From positions 1 through 14,573 of the forward strand of contig JAJYAH010000084.1 in assembly GCA_021779635.1 (NCBI GenBank): a stretch of DNA of 14,573 bases, given 5' to 3'. The notes under the pieces are model-generated. The model had not been told where the DNA came from. It saw only the letters and a program-made list of their open reading frames with translations, and made no database searches. The position numbers were made by a program, and so were the translations under genes. Positions 1 through 7,023 of the stretch are shown piece after piece (positions within the stretch are counted from its first letter, which is position 1; every line of letters begins with the position of its first letter). The DNA comes from Pseudomonadota bacterium. Its GTDB lineage: Bacteria > Pseudomonadota > Alphaproteobacteria > Rhizobiales > Xanthobacteraceae.

Positions 1-234
1 TTTCATGGAATCGGTCGTCTAGATGGTTGTGTTGCTAAACGCTACGAGCACGGCCGCACCATTCAACGCTGGTTTCGTCTCGCCTATACGTTGGTGTTAG
101 AGAACGCGCCCCACCGAAAGATGTTGGTCCATTCGCGACCGCCGGTGACGACGCTACCCCACTCATACATTGATATGACCCGCTCTTTCCGAAGGTTGAA
201 TGTCAGACGGCGGAATTACACCGCAAATTGGTAG
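1..234 (+). other. Unrecognised open frame entering from the window edge
   Basis: Frame 1 is open from the first base to a TAG at 232-234, about 77 codons with no start visible inside the window. The translation is rich in Arg and His and I recognise no family in it. Codon choice is less GC-biased at third positions than in the genes downstream. It could be the end of a gene or decayed DNA upstream of the SDR remnant. The opposite strand of this stretch is broken by stops in every frame and shows nothing recognisable. Coding status is uncertain. Confidence 0.2.
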
Positions 235-264
235 AATGATGAAGCTACGCAGAAATGGGAGAAG
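232..264 (+). promoter_or_regulatory. Possible -10 box and ribosome binding site kept from the SDR remnant
   Basis: A TAGAAT hexamer at 232-237 resembles a -10 box, although no convincing -35 box lies at the right distance. GGGAGAA at 258-264 is a good Shine-Dalgarno sequence just before the GTG at 268, which opens the SDR-like reading. This suggests that the 5' control region of the lost SDR gene survives. It might now supply transcription into zwf, which has no clear promoter of its own. The functional reading is inference. Confidence 0.3.
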
Positions 265-267
265 CCA

Positions 268-346
268 GTGACTTCGAAGATCGCAGATACGCAGAAGACG
301 ATCATCGTGAGCGGTGCGTAACAAGGCATCGGCGCTGCCGCGTCGT
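268..346 (+). pseudogene. N-terminal remnant of a short-chain dehydrogenase/reductase, with in-frame stop
   Basis: From the GTG at 268, frame 1 reads VTSKIADTQKTIIVSGA, a stop (TAA at 319-321), then QGIGAA. This matches the first beta strand and the glycine-rich nucleotide-binding turn of the SDR family (TGxxxGIG). The stop falls exactly where a Ser or similar residue of the GASQGIG motif is expected. A good Shine-Dalgarno sequence lies 3 nt upstream of the GTG. Similarity ends near 340, where another frame becomes recognisable as transketolase, so this is a truncated 5' end fused to foreign sequence. The match is short (about 25 residues), so confidence is moderate. Confidence 0.5.
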
Positions 347-633
347 CTCCTTGCCCTCGTGGGACGTCTTTGAGCACCAGCCGCAGTCCTATCGCGAGGA
401 GGCGCTGCCGTCGCGCGTCGAAGCGCGCACCGCCGTCGAACAGGGATCAGTGCTGGGATGGGATAAATGTCGGCGCGGCCGGCCGTATCGTCGGCATGAA
501 GACCTTCGGGGCGTCGGCGGCGCTCAAGGAGCTGCAGCGCAGGTTTGGCTTTGAACCGGAGCGGATCGTCGCGACCGCCATGGGAGCTGATCGGCCGCTA
601 GTAACGAAAGAAACAGCCGATGATGTCGAATAG
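339..633 (+). pseudogene. tkt: C-terminal remnant of transketolase, frameshifted
   Basis: Frame 0 from about 339 reads RVVSLPSWDVFEHQ and continues to GSVLGWDK at 465-467. This is the conserved RVVSMPSWE..F and GWD..VG segment of the transketolase C-terminal domain. The match then moves to frame 1 at 469 (VGAAGRIVGMKTFGASAAL, then LQRRFGFEPERIVATA) and ends at the TAG at 631-633. A lone T at 468 stands where a Tyr codon is expected, so two bases appear to be lost. Only about 95 of the usual ~660 residues remain. The stop lies 14 nt inside the zwf reading frame. Transketolase often neighbours pentose-phosphate genes, so this is probably a decayed former member of the operon. Confidence 0.85.
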
Positions 634-2191
634 GCTAAATCAGTTGACCGGGGTTGAAAGCTCTCAGACCCAGGGTGCCGTGGTGGCTCCGCCATGCGCC
701 ATGGTGATATTCGGCGCTGCCGGCGACCTGACGAAGCGCCTGGTTGTGCCGGCGCTCTACAACCTGGTTGCTGCCCGGCGGCTATCCGACGGATTTCGGC
801 TCGTCGGTGTCGACCTCGCCGCCCAGACGGCCGAGGAGTGGCGCAAGAACCTCGCCGATATGATGCAGCAATTTGTCGGGAAGGACGGCGAGTTCCAAAT
901 CGGCCGGCTTGATCAGGATGCCTGGCGATGGCTGGCCGAGCGCATGAGCTATCTGCAGGGTGATCTCGACGATCCCGGGACTTACGAGCGGCTGGGCAAG
1001 CATTTGGCCGAGCTCGACAAGACCGCCGGCACCGCAGGCAACCACCTTTTCTATCTCGCCGTCGCGGACCGCTTTTTCGGCGTGGCCGTCGCGAAGCTCG
1101 CGGCTGCGGGCCTCGTGACCGAAAGAGATGGGCAGTGGCGGCGGGTGGTGATCGAGAAACCGTTTGGCCACGACCTGTCCTCGGCCAAGGCACTCAATGC
1201 TCAGATCCTGAATGCGCTGCAGGAGCATCAGATTTATCGGATTGACCATTTCCTTGGCAAGGAAACGGTGCAGAACATCATGGCGCTGCGCTTTGCCAAC
1301 GGCCTGTTCGAGCCGCTGTGGAACCGGCAGCACATCGACCACGTACAGATCACCGCGGCGGAGACCGTCGGTGTCGAGCACCGGGGCAGGTTCTACGAGA
1401 AGACCGGAGCGCTGCGCGACATGGTACCGAACCACGTGTTCCAGCTGCTGGCGATGACCGCCATGGAACCGCCAATATCCTTCGATGCCGATGCGGTTCG
1501 GTCCAAGAAGGCGGAGGTCATCCAAGCCATCCATCCGTTCGAGCCCGCGCGGGCGCTCAACGATGTCGTGCGCGGTCAGTACAACGCCGGCACTGTCCTC
1601 GATCGAGCGGTCCATGCCTATCGCCGGGAACCTGATGTCGCGCCTGACTCGAATACCGAGACATTCATCGCCTGCAAGCTGAAGATCGACAACTGGCGTT
1701 GGGCTGGCGTTCCGTTCTACTTGCGCACAGGCAAATATCTGAAGCGCCGTGTGACGGAGATCGCGATCCGATTTCATCAGGCGCCCTACACCCTGTTCCG
1801 TGGCACCGACGTAGAGCGAATGAATCCGAATTGGATGATCCTGCGTATCCAGCCCGACGAGGGCATCGCGCTCGAATTCGCGGCCAAACGCCCTGGTCCA
1901 AGCATGAAGTTGAGCTCCGTCAGCATGGACTTTGCCTACAAGGCTTACTTCAGGATCGGACCCAGCACCGGGTACGAGACACTGATCTTCGACTGCATGA
2001 CCGGCGATGCAACCCTGTTCCAGCGCGCCGACAATATCGAGGCCGGTTGGCAAGCCGTTCAACCCATCCTTGACGTCTGGGCAAACAACCTGCCCCGGGA
2101 TTTTGCGAACTATGCCGCAGGCGGAAACGGCCCCGCCGCGGCCGACGAGTTGCTGGCACGTGATGGGCGCGCCTGGAGGCCGCTGGACTGA
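620..2191 (+). CDS. zwf: Glucose-6-phosphate 1-dehydrogenase
   Basis: This enzyme oxidises glucose 6-phosphate to 6-phosphogluconolactone with NAD(P)+, the cytoplasmic entry to the oxidative pentose phosphate and Entner-Doudoroff routes. The protein is 523 aa, close to the usual ~490-510 plus a short N-terminal tail. The Rossmann loop GAAGDLTKR is at residues 32-40, IEKPFGHDL starts at 178, and the active-site signature RIDHFLGKE is at 207-215. The C-terminal half carries the expected substrate-domain sequence and no break. Start: tandem ATG codons at 620 and 623 with only a weak ribosome site, and the start overlaps the transketolase remnant. A start at 623 would change only one residue. It is first of four co-directional genes, with the HAD gene 21 nt downstream and pgl, the next step of the pathway, after that. 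Confidence 0.97.
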   Translation: MMSNRLNQLTGVESSQTQGAVVAPPCAMVIFGAAGDLTKRLVVPALYNLVAARRLSDGFRLVGVDLAAQTAEEWRKNLADMMQQFVGKDGEFQIGRLDQDAWRWLAERMSYLQGDLDDPGTYERLGKHLAELDKTAGTAGNHLFYLAVADRFFGVAVAKLAAAGLVTERDGQWRRVVIEKPFGHDLSSAKALNAQILNALQEHQIYRIDHFLGKETVQNIMALRFANGLFEPLWNRQHIDHVQITAAETVGVEHRGRFYEKTGALRDMVPNHVFQLLAMTAMEPPISFDADAVRSKKAEVIQAIHPFEPARALNDVVRGQYNAGTVLDRAVHAYRREPDVAPDSNTETFIACKLKIDNWRWAGVPFYLRTGKYLKRRVTEIAIRFHQAPYTLFRGTDVERMNPNWMILRIQPDEGIALEFAAKRPGPSMKLSSVSMDFAYKAYFRIGPSTGYETLIFDCMTGDATLFQRADNIEAGWQAVQPILDVWANNLPRDFANYAAGGNGPAAADELLARDGRAWRPLD

Positions 2192-2212
2192 GCGAGTGTC
2201 GCGGAGGTCGTG

Positions 2213-3031
2213 ATGGTGAGGAAACGGAAGATTTCCCTTGTGTTGGCAGACGTGGACGGCACGCTGGTCAACGAGGAGAAGGTCCTGACGGAGCGCGCGC
2301 AGAGCGCCATCGGGGAGCTGCGACGCGCCGGCATCCGCTTTGCAATTACCAGTGGCCGCCCGCCGCTCGGCATGGCCATGCTGTTCGACCCGCTCGCGCT
2401 CGATACGCCGATTGCCGGCTTCAACGGCGGGCTCTTCGTCGAACGGGATCTCACGATCCTGGAGCAAAAGACGGTCCCTGACGATGTGGCGAGCCAGGCG
2501 ATCGATCTCATTCGCGACCATGGCCTCGACGCCTGGGTTTACCGTGGCAACGACTGGCTGATCACAAAGGCCGACGCCCCGCACGTCGCCCGTGAAGCTT
2601 GGACGGTCAAATTCGAGCCGAAGATCGTGGCAGATCTCGGCAGAAAGCTTGACCAAGTTACCAAGATCGTCGGTGTAAGCGACGATTACGACAAGGTGCA
2701 GCGATGCGAGGCAGACGCGCGAACGTCCTTCGGACGGCGCGCGACGGCGGCGCGGTCGCAACCCTACTATCTCGACATTACGAACAAGGGCGCGAACAAG
2801 GGTGCCGTCGTGGAATATCTGTCGAGCCACATGGAGGTCCCGATCCAGGAGATCGCCACGATCGGCGATCAACCCAACGACGTGCTGATGTTCAAGCGGT
2901 CCGGTTTAAGCATCGCCATGGGCAATGCCTCCGATGACGTGAAAAAGCAGGCCGACGCTACGACGGATTCCTACAATGACGAGGGCTTCGCCAAGGCGAT
3001 GGAGCGCTTCGTTCTGGGTGCGTCTGATTGA
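2213..3031 (+). CDS. Cof-type HAD-superfamily phosphatase (subclass IIB)
   Basis: Predicted Mg2+-dependent phosphatase acting on a sugar phosphate or similar small phosphoester; the substrate cannot be read from sequence. Motif I DVDGTLV is at residues 13-19 (nucleophile Asp13, acid/base Asp15) and motif II TSGRP at 46-50. The motif III lysine is near 196 in NKGANKG, and motif IV GDQPNDVLMF begins at 218. The C-terminal AMGNASDDVKKQA is typical of Cof proteins. Length is 272 aa, normal for the family. Start: ATG 2213 follows GCGGAGG at good spacing; an in-frame GTG at 2210 is less likely. It sits between zwf and pgl with only 9 nt to pgl, so it is almost certainly co-transcribed and may remove an unwanted phosphorylated side product of this pathway (inference). 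Confidence 0.9.
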   Translation: MVRKRKISLVLADVDGTLVNEEKVLTERAQSAIGELRRAGIRFAITSGRPPLGMAMLFDPLALDTPIAGFNGGLFVERDLTILEQKTVPDDVASQAIDLIRDHGLDAWVYRGNDWLITKADAPHVAREAWTVKFEPKIVADLGRKLDQVTKIVGVSDDYDKVQRCEADARTSFGRRATAARSQPYYLDITNKGANKGAVVEYLSSHMEVPIQEIATIGDQPNDVLMFKRSGLSIAMGNASDDVKKQADATTDSYNDEGFAKAMERFVLGASD

Positions 3032-3040
3032 GGTAGCGGC

Positions 3041-3799
3041 ATGGGCGAGACAAGCGGTCGCTTCGAAATATTTCCCGATCCGATGGCAGTGGCCCACCAT
3101 GTGGCCGAATGGGTGACGTTGGCTGCGCTCGCCGCGAACGGCACGTTTCGGGTGTCACTTTCCGGCGGATCGACTCCAGGGACGCTTTACCGACTTCTCG
3201 CGTCCGATGAGTTCAGCGGCCGTTTCCCCTGGCAGCGCGTCTTCTGGTACTGGGGAGATGAGCGCTTCGTTCCCTACGACCAACCCGACAGCAACTATCG
3301 CATGGTCCGCGAGGCGATGCTCGCGAAGGTTCCGGTGCCACCGGAGAACGTTTACCCTGTCCCGATCGACGGAAGCCCGCAGGACGCGGCCAGGCGATAC
3401 GAGCGGACTCTGCAGGAGGCGTACGGCGGGGCGATTCTTGATCCCGCCCGTCCGCTCTTCGATGTGACCCTGCTTGGCCTTGGTGCCGACGGTCATACGG
3501 CTTCGCTGCTGCCTCGAGAACCGGTGCTGGAGGAGCGGCAGCGATGGGTGGCGGCCGTCTCGCATGGGCGCCCCGAGGCGCGCATCACCATGACCTATCC
3601 GGTGATCGATAGTAGCCGGCGCGTCGCATTTCTGGTGACGGGTCGGCAGAAGGCTCCCATCTTGCGGTCAATCCGCGCCGGGGACAGCGAGGCTCCTGCG
3701 TCGCGGGTTCGGCCGATCGGCGAACTTGTCTGGTTCGTAGACCAAGCTGCGATGAGCGACGAACGAATGCCCAGCCGGGCGCATACACGGCCGCTATGA
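3041..3799 (+). CDS. pgl: 6-phosphogluconolactonase (DevB/NagB fold)
   Basis: This enzyme hydrolyses 6-phosphogluconolactone, the product of Zwf, to 6-phosphogluconate in the cytoplasm. The protein is 252 aa, the usual size. SGGSTP at residues 41-46 forms the phosphate-binding loop, WGDERFVP is at 71-78 followed by DSNYRM, and GLGADGHTASLLP at 146-158 carries the conserved catalytic Asp/His region. Start: ATG 3041 with GAGGT shortly upstream, 9 nt after the HAD stop. Together with zwf it completes the oxidative steps to 6-phosphogluconate. A gnd or edd gene is not in the window. No anomalies. Confidence 0.95.
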   Translation: MGETSGRFEIFPDPMAVAHHVAEWVTLAALAANGTFRVSLSGGSTPGTLYRLLASDEFSGRFPWQRVFWYWGDERFVPYDQPDSNYRMVREAMLAKVPVPPENVYPVPIDGSPQDAARRYERTLQEAYGGAILDPARPLFDVTLLGLGADGHTASLLPREPVLEERQRWVAAVSHGRPEARITMTYPVIDSSRRVAFLVTGRQKAPILRSIRAGDSEAPASRVRPIGELVWFVDQAAMSDERMPSRAHTRPL

Positions 3800-3866
3800 A
3801 ATGCGGCGCTTGCGGGGGCAAGCCCGCCCTGGTGCGTCCGGCCCCCGACTGCGCAAGAGACGAGCA

Positions 3867-5699
3867 ATGACGCTTCGAATCGAAGACTATGCATTGATAG
3901 GCGACTGTCATACGGCTGCTTTGGTCGGGCGCGACGGCTCGATCGATTGGCTGTGCTGGCCGCGTTTCGACTCGGCTGCCTGCTTTGCCGCCCTGCTCGG
4001 GCAAGTTGACAATGGTCGGTGGCTGATTGCCCCAAAGGATTCGCCTCTCGGCACCCGACGACGCTATCGTCCAGGCACGCTCATCCTTGAGACCGAATTC
4101 CAGACTGAATCCGGCCGTGCGGCGATTGTCGATTTCATGATTCCGGCGGACGGTACCCATCTTGTCCGGATTGTGAAGGGTCTTTCGGGGCGGGTGGCTT
4201 TTCAGACAGAGCTTGTGGTGCGCTTCAACTACGGGGCCACGGTCCCGTGGGTCAACCGGCTCGACGACGGGTCGATCAACGCGATTGCCGGCCCGGAGCG
4301 TGTTGTGCTGCGAACTCCCGTCGCGCTTTATGGCGAAGATCTTAGAACGGTCGGCGAGTTCGCCGTCGAGGCCGAGCAGTCGATTCCCTTTGTCCTCTCC
4401 TACGGCTCTTCCTTTCAAAGTCCGCCGCCTACCGTCGATTGGTTCGATGCGCTGGCGCGCACGGAAACATTCTGGCGCCAATGGAGCGATCGCTGTCCCG
4501 AGGTTGGTCCCTGGACCGAAGCGGTTAAACGCTCGCTGATCACGTTGAAGGCTTTGACCTACGCCCCGACCGGCGGGATCGTCGCCGCTGCCACAACATC
4601 GCTTCCCGAGCACCTCGGTGGCGTGAGGAACTGGGACTACCGATATTGCTGGCTTCGGGATGCCACCTTCGCGCTCATGGCCCTGATGGAGCTCGGATAT
4701 TACGAGGAGGCTCAGGCATGGCGAGATTGGCTCATGCGCGCAGTCGCCGGCAGCCCGGACCAGGTCCAGATCATGTATGGGGTGGGTGGCGAGCGATGGT
4801 TGCCAGAGCAGATCGTCCACTGGCTGCCCGGATACGAGAAGTCGGCGCCGGTGCGGATCGGAAATGATGCATCTCGGCAGCTGCAGCTCGACGTCTTCGG
4901 CGAGATCGTCGACGCGATCCTGCAGGCGCAGAAAGCAGGTATGGCGCCATCGGAACGCGGCGTGGCCCTGCGGTCAGTCGTCTTGGACCACCTGGCAACG
5001 GCGTGGCGGCAACCCGACGAAGGCATTTGGGAGGTCCGCGGCGGCCGCCAGGATTTCGTTCATTCGAAAGTCATGGCCTGGGTCGCATTCGATCGTGCTG
5101 CGAGCGAGCGGGAAGCGCAGGCAGCCAACGAGCCGGAGGAACGATGGCGCCAAATCGCCAACGAAATTCATGCCGAAATCTGTGAGCGCGGCTTCGACCG
5201 TGACCTTAACAGCTTCGTGCAGGCCTACGGTTCCAAGCAGCTCGATGCCAGCTTGCTGTTGATCCCGTTGGTCGGCTTTCTTTCTCCCGAGGATCCGCGC
5301 GTCCGCGGAACACTTCGGGCGATCGAGGATAGGCTTTTGATCGATGGTGAATTCGTTCTGCGCTACGAGAGCGAACATGCTGGCGACGGGTTACCCGCGG
5401 GCGAAGGAGCCTTCCTGGCGTGCAGCTTCTGGCTGGTCCAAAATTACGTATTACAGGGCCGCAATGCGGAAGCAGGCGAGCTATTCGCTCGCTTGCTCGC
5501 TCGCTGCAACGACGTGGGCTTGCTCGCGGAAGAGCTCGATCCACTGACCGGACGCATGCTGGGCAATTTTCCGCAAGCCTACAGCCACGTTGGGCTGATC
5601 CACTGCGCTCTCAGTTTAAGCCGACAGAGCGGCCCGGCAGAGGAGCGTGCGGTATCGCAACGCTCAATGATCGCCGCTGCGGCCACCGCTGGCGAGTGA
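3867..5699 (+). CDS. Glycoside hydrolase family 15 protein (glucoamylase or trehalase-like)
   Basis: Predicted inverting glycosidase releasing glucose from alpha-glucans or trehalose; family members have been shown to do either, and the sequence does not decide. The 610-aa protein begins with the typical bacterial N-terminal domain (YALIGDCHTAALVGRDGSID and following). The (alpha/alpha)6 barrel carries the hallmark VRNWDYRYCWLRDA at residues 253-266. Near the C terminus LLAEELDPLTG and FPQAYSHVGLI fit the catalytic-base region. No signal peptide is visible, so it probably acts in the cytoplasm. Start: the frame is open back to 3801, but ATG 3867 aligns with the family N terminus and has GAGACGAG upstream. 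It is last in the zwf operon and would feed glucose from storage sugar toward Zwf, after phosphorylation. Confidence 0.88.
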   Translation: MTLRIEDYALIGDCHTAALVGRDGSIDWLCWPRFDSAACFAALLGQVDNGRWLIAPKDSPLGTRRRYRPGTLILETEFQTESGRAAIVDFMIPADGTHLVRIVKGLSGRVAFQTELVVRFNYGATVPWVNRLDDGSINAIAGPERVVLRTPVALYGEDLRTVGEFAVEAEQSIPFVLSYGSSFQSPPPTVDWFDALARTETFWRQWSDRCPEVGPWTEAVKRSLITLKALTYAPTGGIVAAATTSLPEHLGGVRNWDYRYCWLRDATFALMALMELGYYEEAQAWRDWLMRAVAGSPDQVQIMYGVGGERWLPEQIVHWLPGYEKSAPVRIGNDASRQLQLDVFGEIVDAILQAQKAGMAPSERGVALRSVVLDHLATAWRQPDEGIWEVRGGRQDFVHSKVMAWVAFDRAASEREAQAANEPEERWRQIANEIHAEICERGFDRDLNSFVQAYGSKQLDASLLLIPLVGFLSPEDPRVRGTLRAIEDRLLIDGEFVLRYESEHAGDGLPAGEGAFLACSFWLVQNYVLQGRNAEAGELFARLLARCNDVGLLAEELDPLTGRMLGNFPQAYSHVGLIHCALSLSRQSGPAEERAVSQRSMIAAAATAGE

Positions 5700-6010
5700 A
5701 AGAGGATGGTTCCTCGAGCCGATTGCCGCGGCGATGTCGGCCATTGAAATATTAGGGCCGGGTCTGACAAACACCTGAGACGCCCGGGCGTCAGCCTCGA
5801 TCTGGCGATAGAGTTGCACCGAATCGGAGAACCCCTTCAAGGCGCGGCGGCCGATCGAAACCAAATCTGCGATCCCAGCAAGCCCGCAAACCGCTCAGAG
5901 CTCAAAAGTACGCGGCCCGTTGCGCCTGTAGCGGTTTGGATCCCGTTCACCAAGTTGACGTCAGGGCCAATGACGGTGAAATCAAGCCGTCGGCTGTCGG
6001 CGAATTGGGG
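5664..6010 (-). pseudogene. C-terminal remnant of a class III adenylate/guanylate cyclase, frameshifted
   Basis: On the minus strand from about 6008, one frame reads RRLDFTVIGPDVNLVN, continues GIQTATGATGR, and reaches SERFAGLLGSQ. This is the end of a class III cyclase catalytic domain (compare DFTVIG..VNL.NRI). Around 5865-5870 the match moves to another frame, DLVSIGRRALKGFSDSVQLY, the conserved GxxxLKGF.EPV.LY tail of these cyclases. The frame then runs to a stop at 5664-5666, overlapping the 3' end of the GH15 gene on the opposite strand by 36 nt. The sensor part and most of the catalytic domain are missing; similarity begins just after the stop of the glutathione transferase gene. It is therefore a decayed fragment. 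I see nothing else between 5700 and 6023. Confidence 0.75.
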
Positions 6011-6023
6011 TCTGGATCGACCT

Positions 6024-7007
6024 CTACCCGCCCGATCCGGCGGTGCCTTTACTGTTGAGGAAATCCATCTCAGGTCCGACTGGAACGATCCCGGTTGGAT
6101 TGATGCTGCGGTGGCTCTCATAATAATGATGCTTGATGTGGTGGAAATCGACCGTATCAGCAACGCCGGACATGCGGTAGAGATTGCCGGTGTAGGCGGC
6201 GAGCGCCGGATAATCGGCGATGCATCGCACGTTGCATTTGAAGTGACCAAAATAGACCGGATCGAAGCGGATCAAGGTCGTGAACAACCTGACATCGGCC
6301 TCGGTGAGACACTCCCCGCAAAGGTAACGCGATCCGCGCAGCCGATGCTCAACCCAATCCAGCGTCTCAAAAAGGGGCCTCACCGCCTCTTCATAAGCCG
6401 TCTGCGTCGTGGCAAAGCCGGCCTTGTAGACGCCGTTGTTGACCGTGTCGTAGATGCGGGCATTGAGCGCATCGATCTGTTGGCGGAGGTCTTTCGGATA
6501 GAGATCGCCATCTTTGGCGCCGATCCCGTCGAAAGCAGAATTCAGCATCCGGATGATTTCGGAAGATTCGTTGTTGACGATGGTGCGGCGCTCCTTATCC
6601 CACAATACCGGCACCGTCACCCGACCGGTATAGTCCGGATCGGCGGCGGTGTAGATCTGATAGAGAAAGCGCGCGTGATTGATCTGATCCGGGATGACGC
6701 CCGGGCCGTCTTCAAAGGTCCAACCCTGGTCGAGCATTCGCCAATGCACCACAGAAAGGCCGATCATCGCCTCGAGGCCTTTCAGCGCTCGCATAATCAG
6801 GACGCGGTGCGCCCATGGGCAGGCCAGCGAGACGTAGAGATGATAGCGGCCGACGGCGGCTGCGAATCCGCCGGTTCCCGAAGGACCCGACGCGCCATCT
6901 GCGGTCACCCAATTACGATACGCACTATCCTTGCGAACGAAGCGACCGCCGGTAGTTGTGGTATCGTACCAACCGTCGTGCCAGACACCGTTGACCAACA
7001 AGCCCAT
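6024..7007 (-). CDS. Xi-class glutathione transferase, glutathionyl-hydroquinone reductase (YqjG/PcpF type)
   Basis: Predicted to reduce glutathionyl-hydroquinones back to hydroquinones using glutathione, repairing adducts that form when quinones react with glutathione. The 327-aa protein has the Xi-class signature CPWAHR at residues 63-68, with Cys63 at the same position as in E. coli YqjG. It also has the thioredoxin-fold VPVLWDKERRTIVNNESSEI segment and a helical C-terminal domain ending in HHIKHHYYESHRSINPTGIV, typical of this class. Start: ATG 7007 with CAGGAGAG just upstream. It lies 16 nt after maleylacetate reductase, so the two are co-transcribed. The Sphingobium pentachlorophenol pathway has the homologue PcpF; here it likely protects against benzoquinone adducts made during phenol attack (inference). 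Confidence 0.92.
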   Translation of the reverse strand: MGLLVNGVWHDGWYDTTTTGGRFVRKDSAYRNWVTADGASGPSGTGGFAAAVGRYHLYVSLACPWAHRVLIMRALKGLEAMIGLSVVHWRMLDQGWTFEDGPGVIPDQINHARFLYQIYTAADPDYTGRVTVPVLWDKERRTIVNNESSEIIRMLNSAFDGIGAKDGDLYPKDLRQQIDALNARIYDTVNNGVYKAGFATTQTAYEEAVRPLFETLDWVEHRLRGSRYLCGECLTEADVRLFTTLIRFDPVYFGHFKCNVRCIADYPALAAYTGNLYRMSGVADTVDFHHIKHHYYESHRSINPTGIVPVGPEMDFLNSKGTAGSGG

Positions 7008-7023
7008 GATGCTCTCCTGACCG

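Noticed and set aside
782..2872. Long minus-strand open frame (696 codons) opposite zwf and the HAD gene
   Set aside because: It mirrors two well-supported genes, has no recognisable domain and is a product of GC-rich third positions.
3585..4820. Minus-strand open frame of 411 codons opposite pgl and the GH15 gene
   Set aside because: It lies antisense to genes with clear motifs and has no family resemblance.
5702..5715. Short hairpin GAGGA-TGGT-TCCTC just after the GH15 stop
   Set aside because: A five-bp stem without a T-run is too weak to call a terminator.
5779..5792. Perfect 14-nt palindrome GACGCCCGGGCGTC
   Set aside because: It lies in the coding sequence of the cyclase remnant over Asp-Ala-Arg-Ala codons; there is no T-run and no second copy, so it is probably chance in GC-rich DNA.
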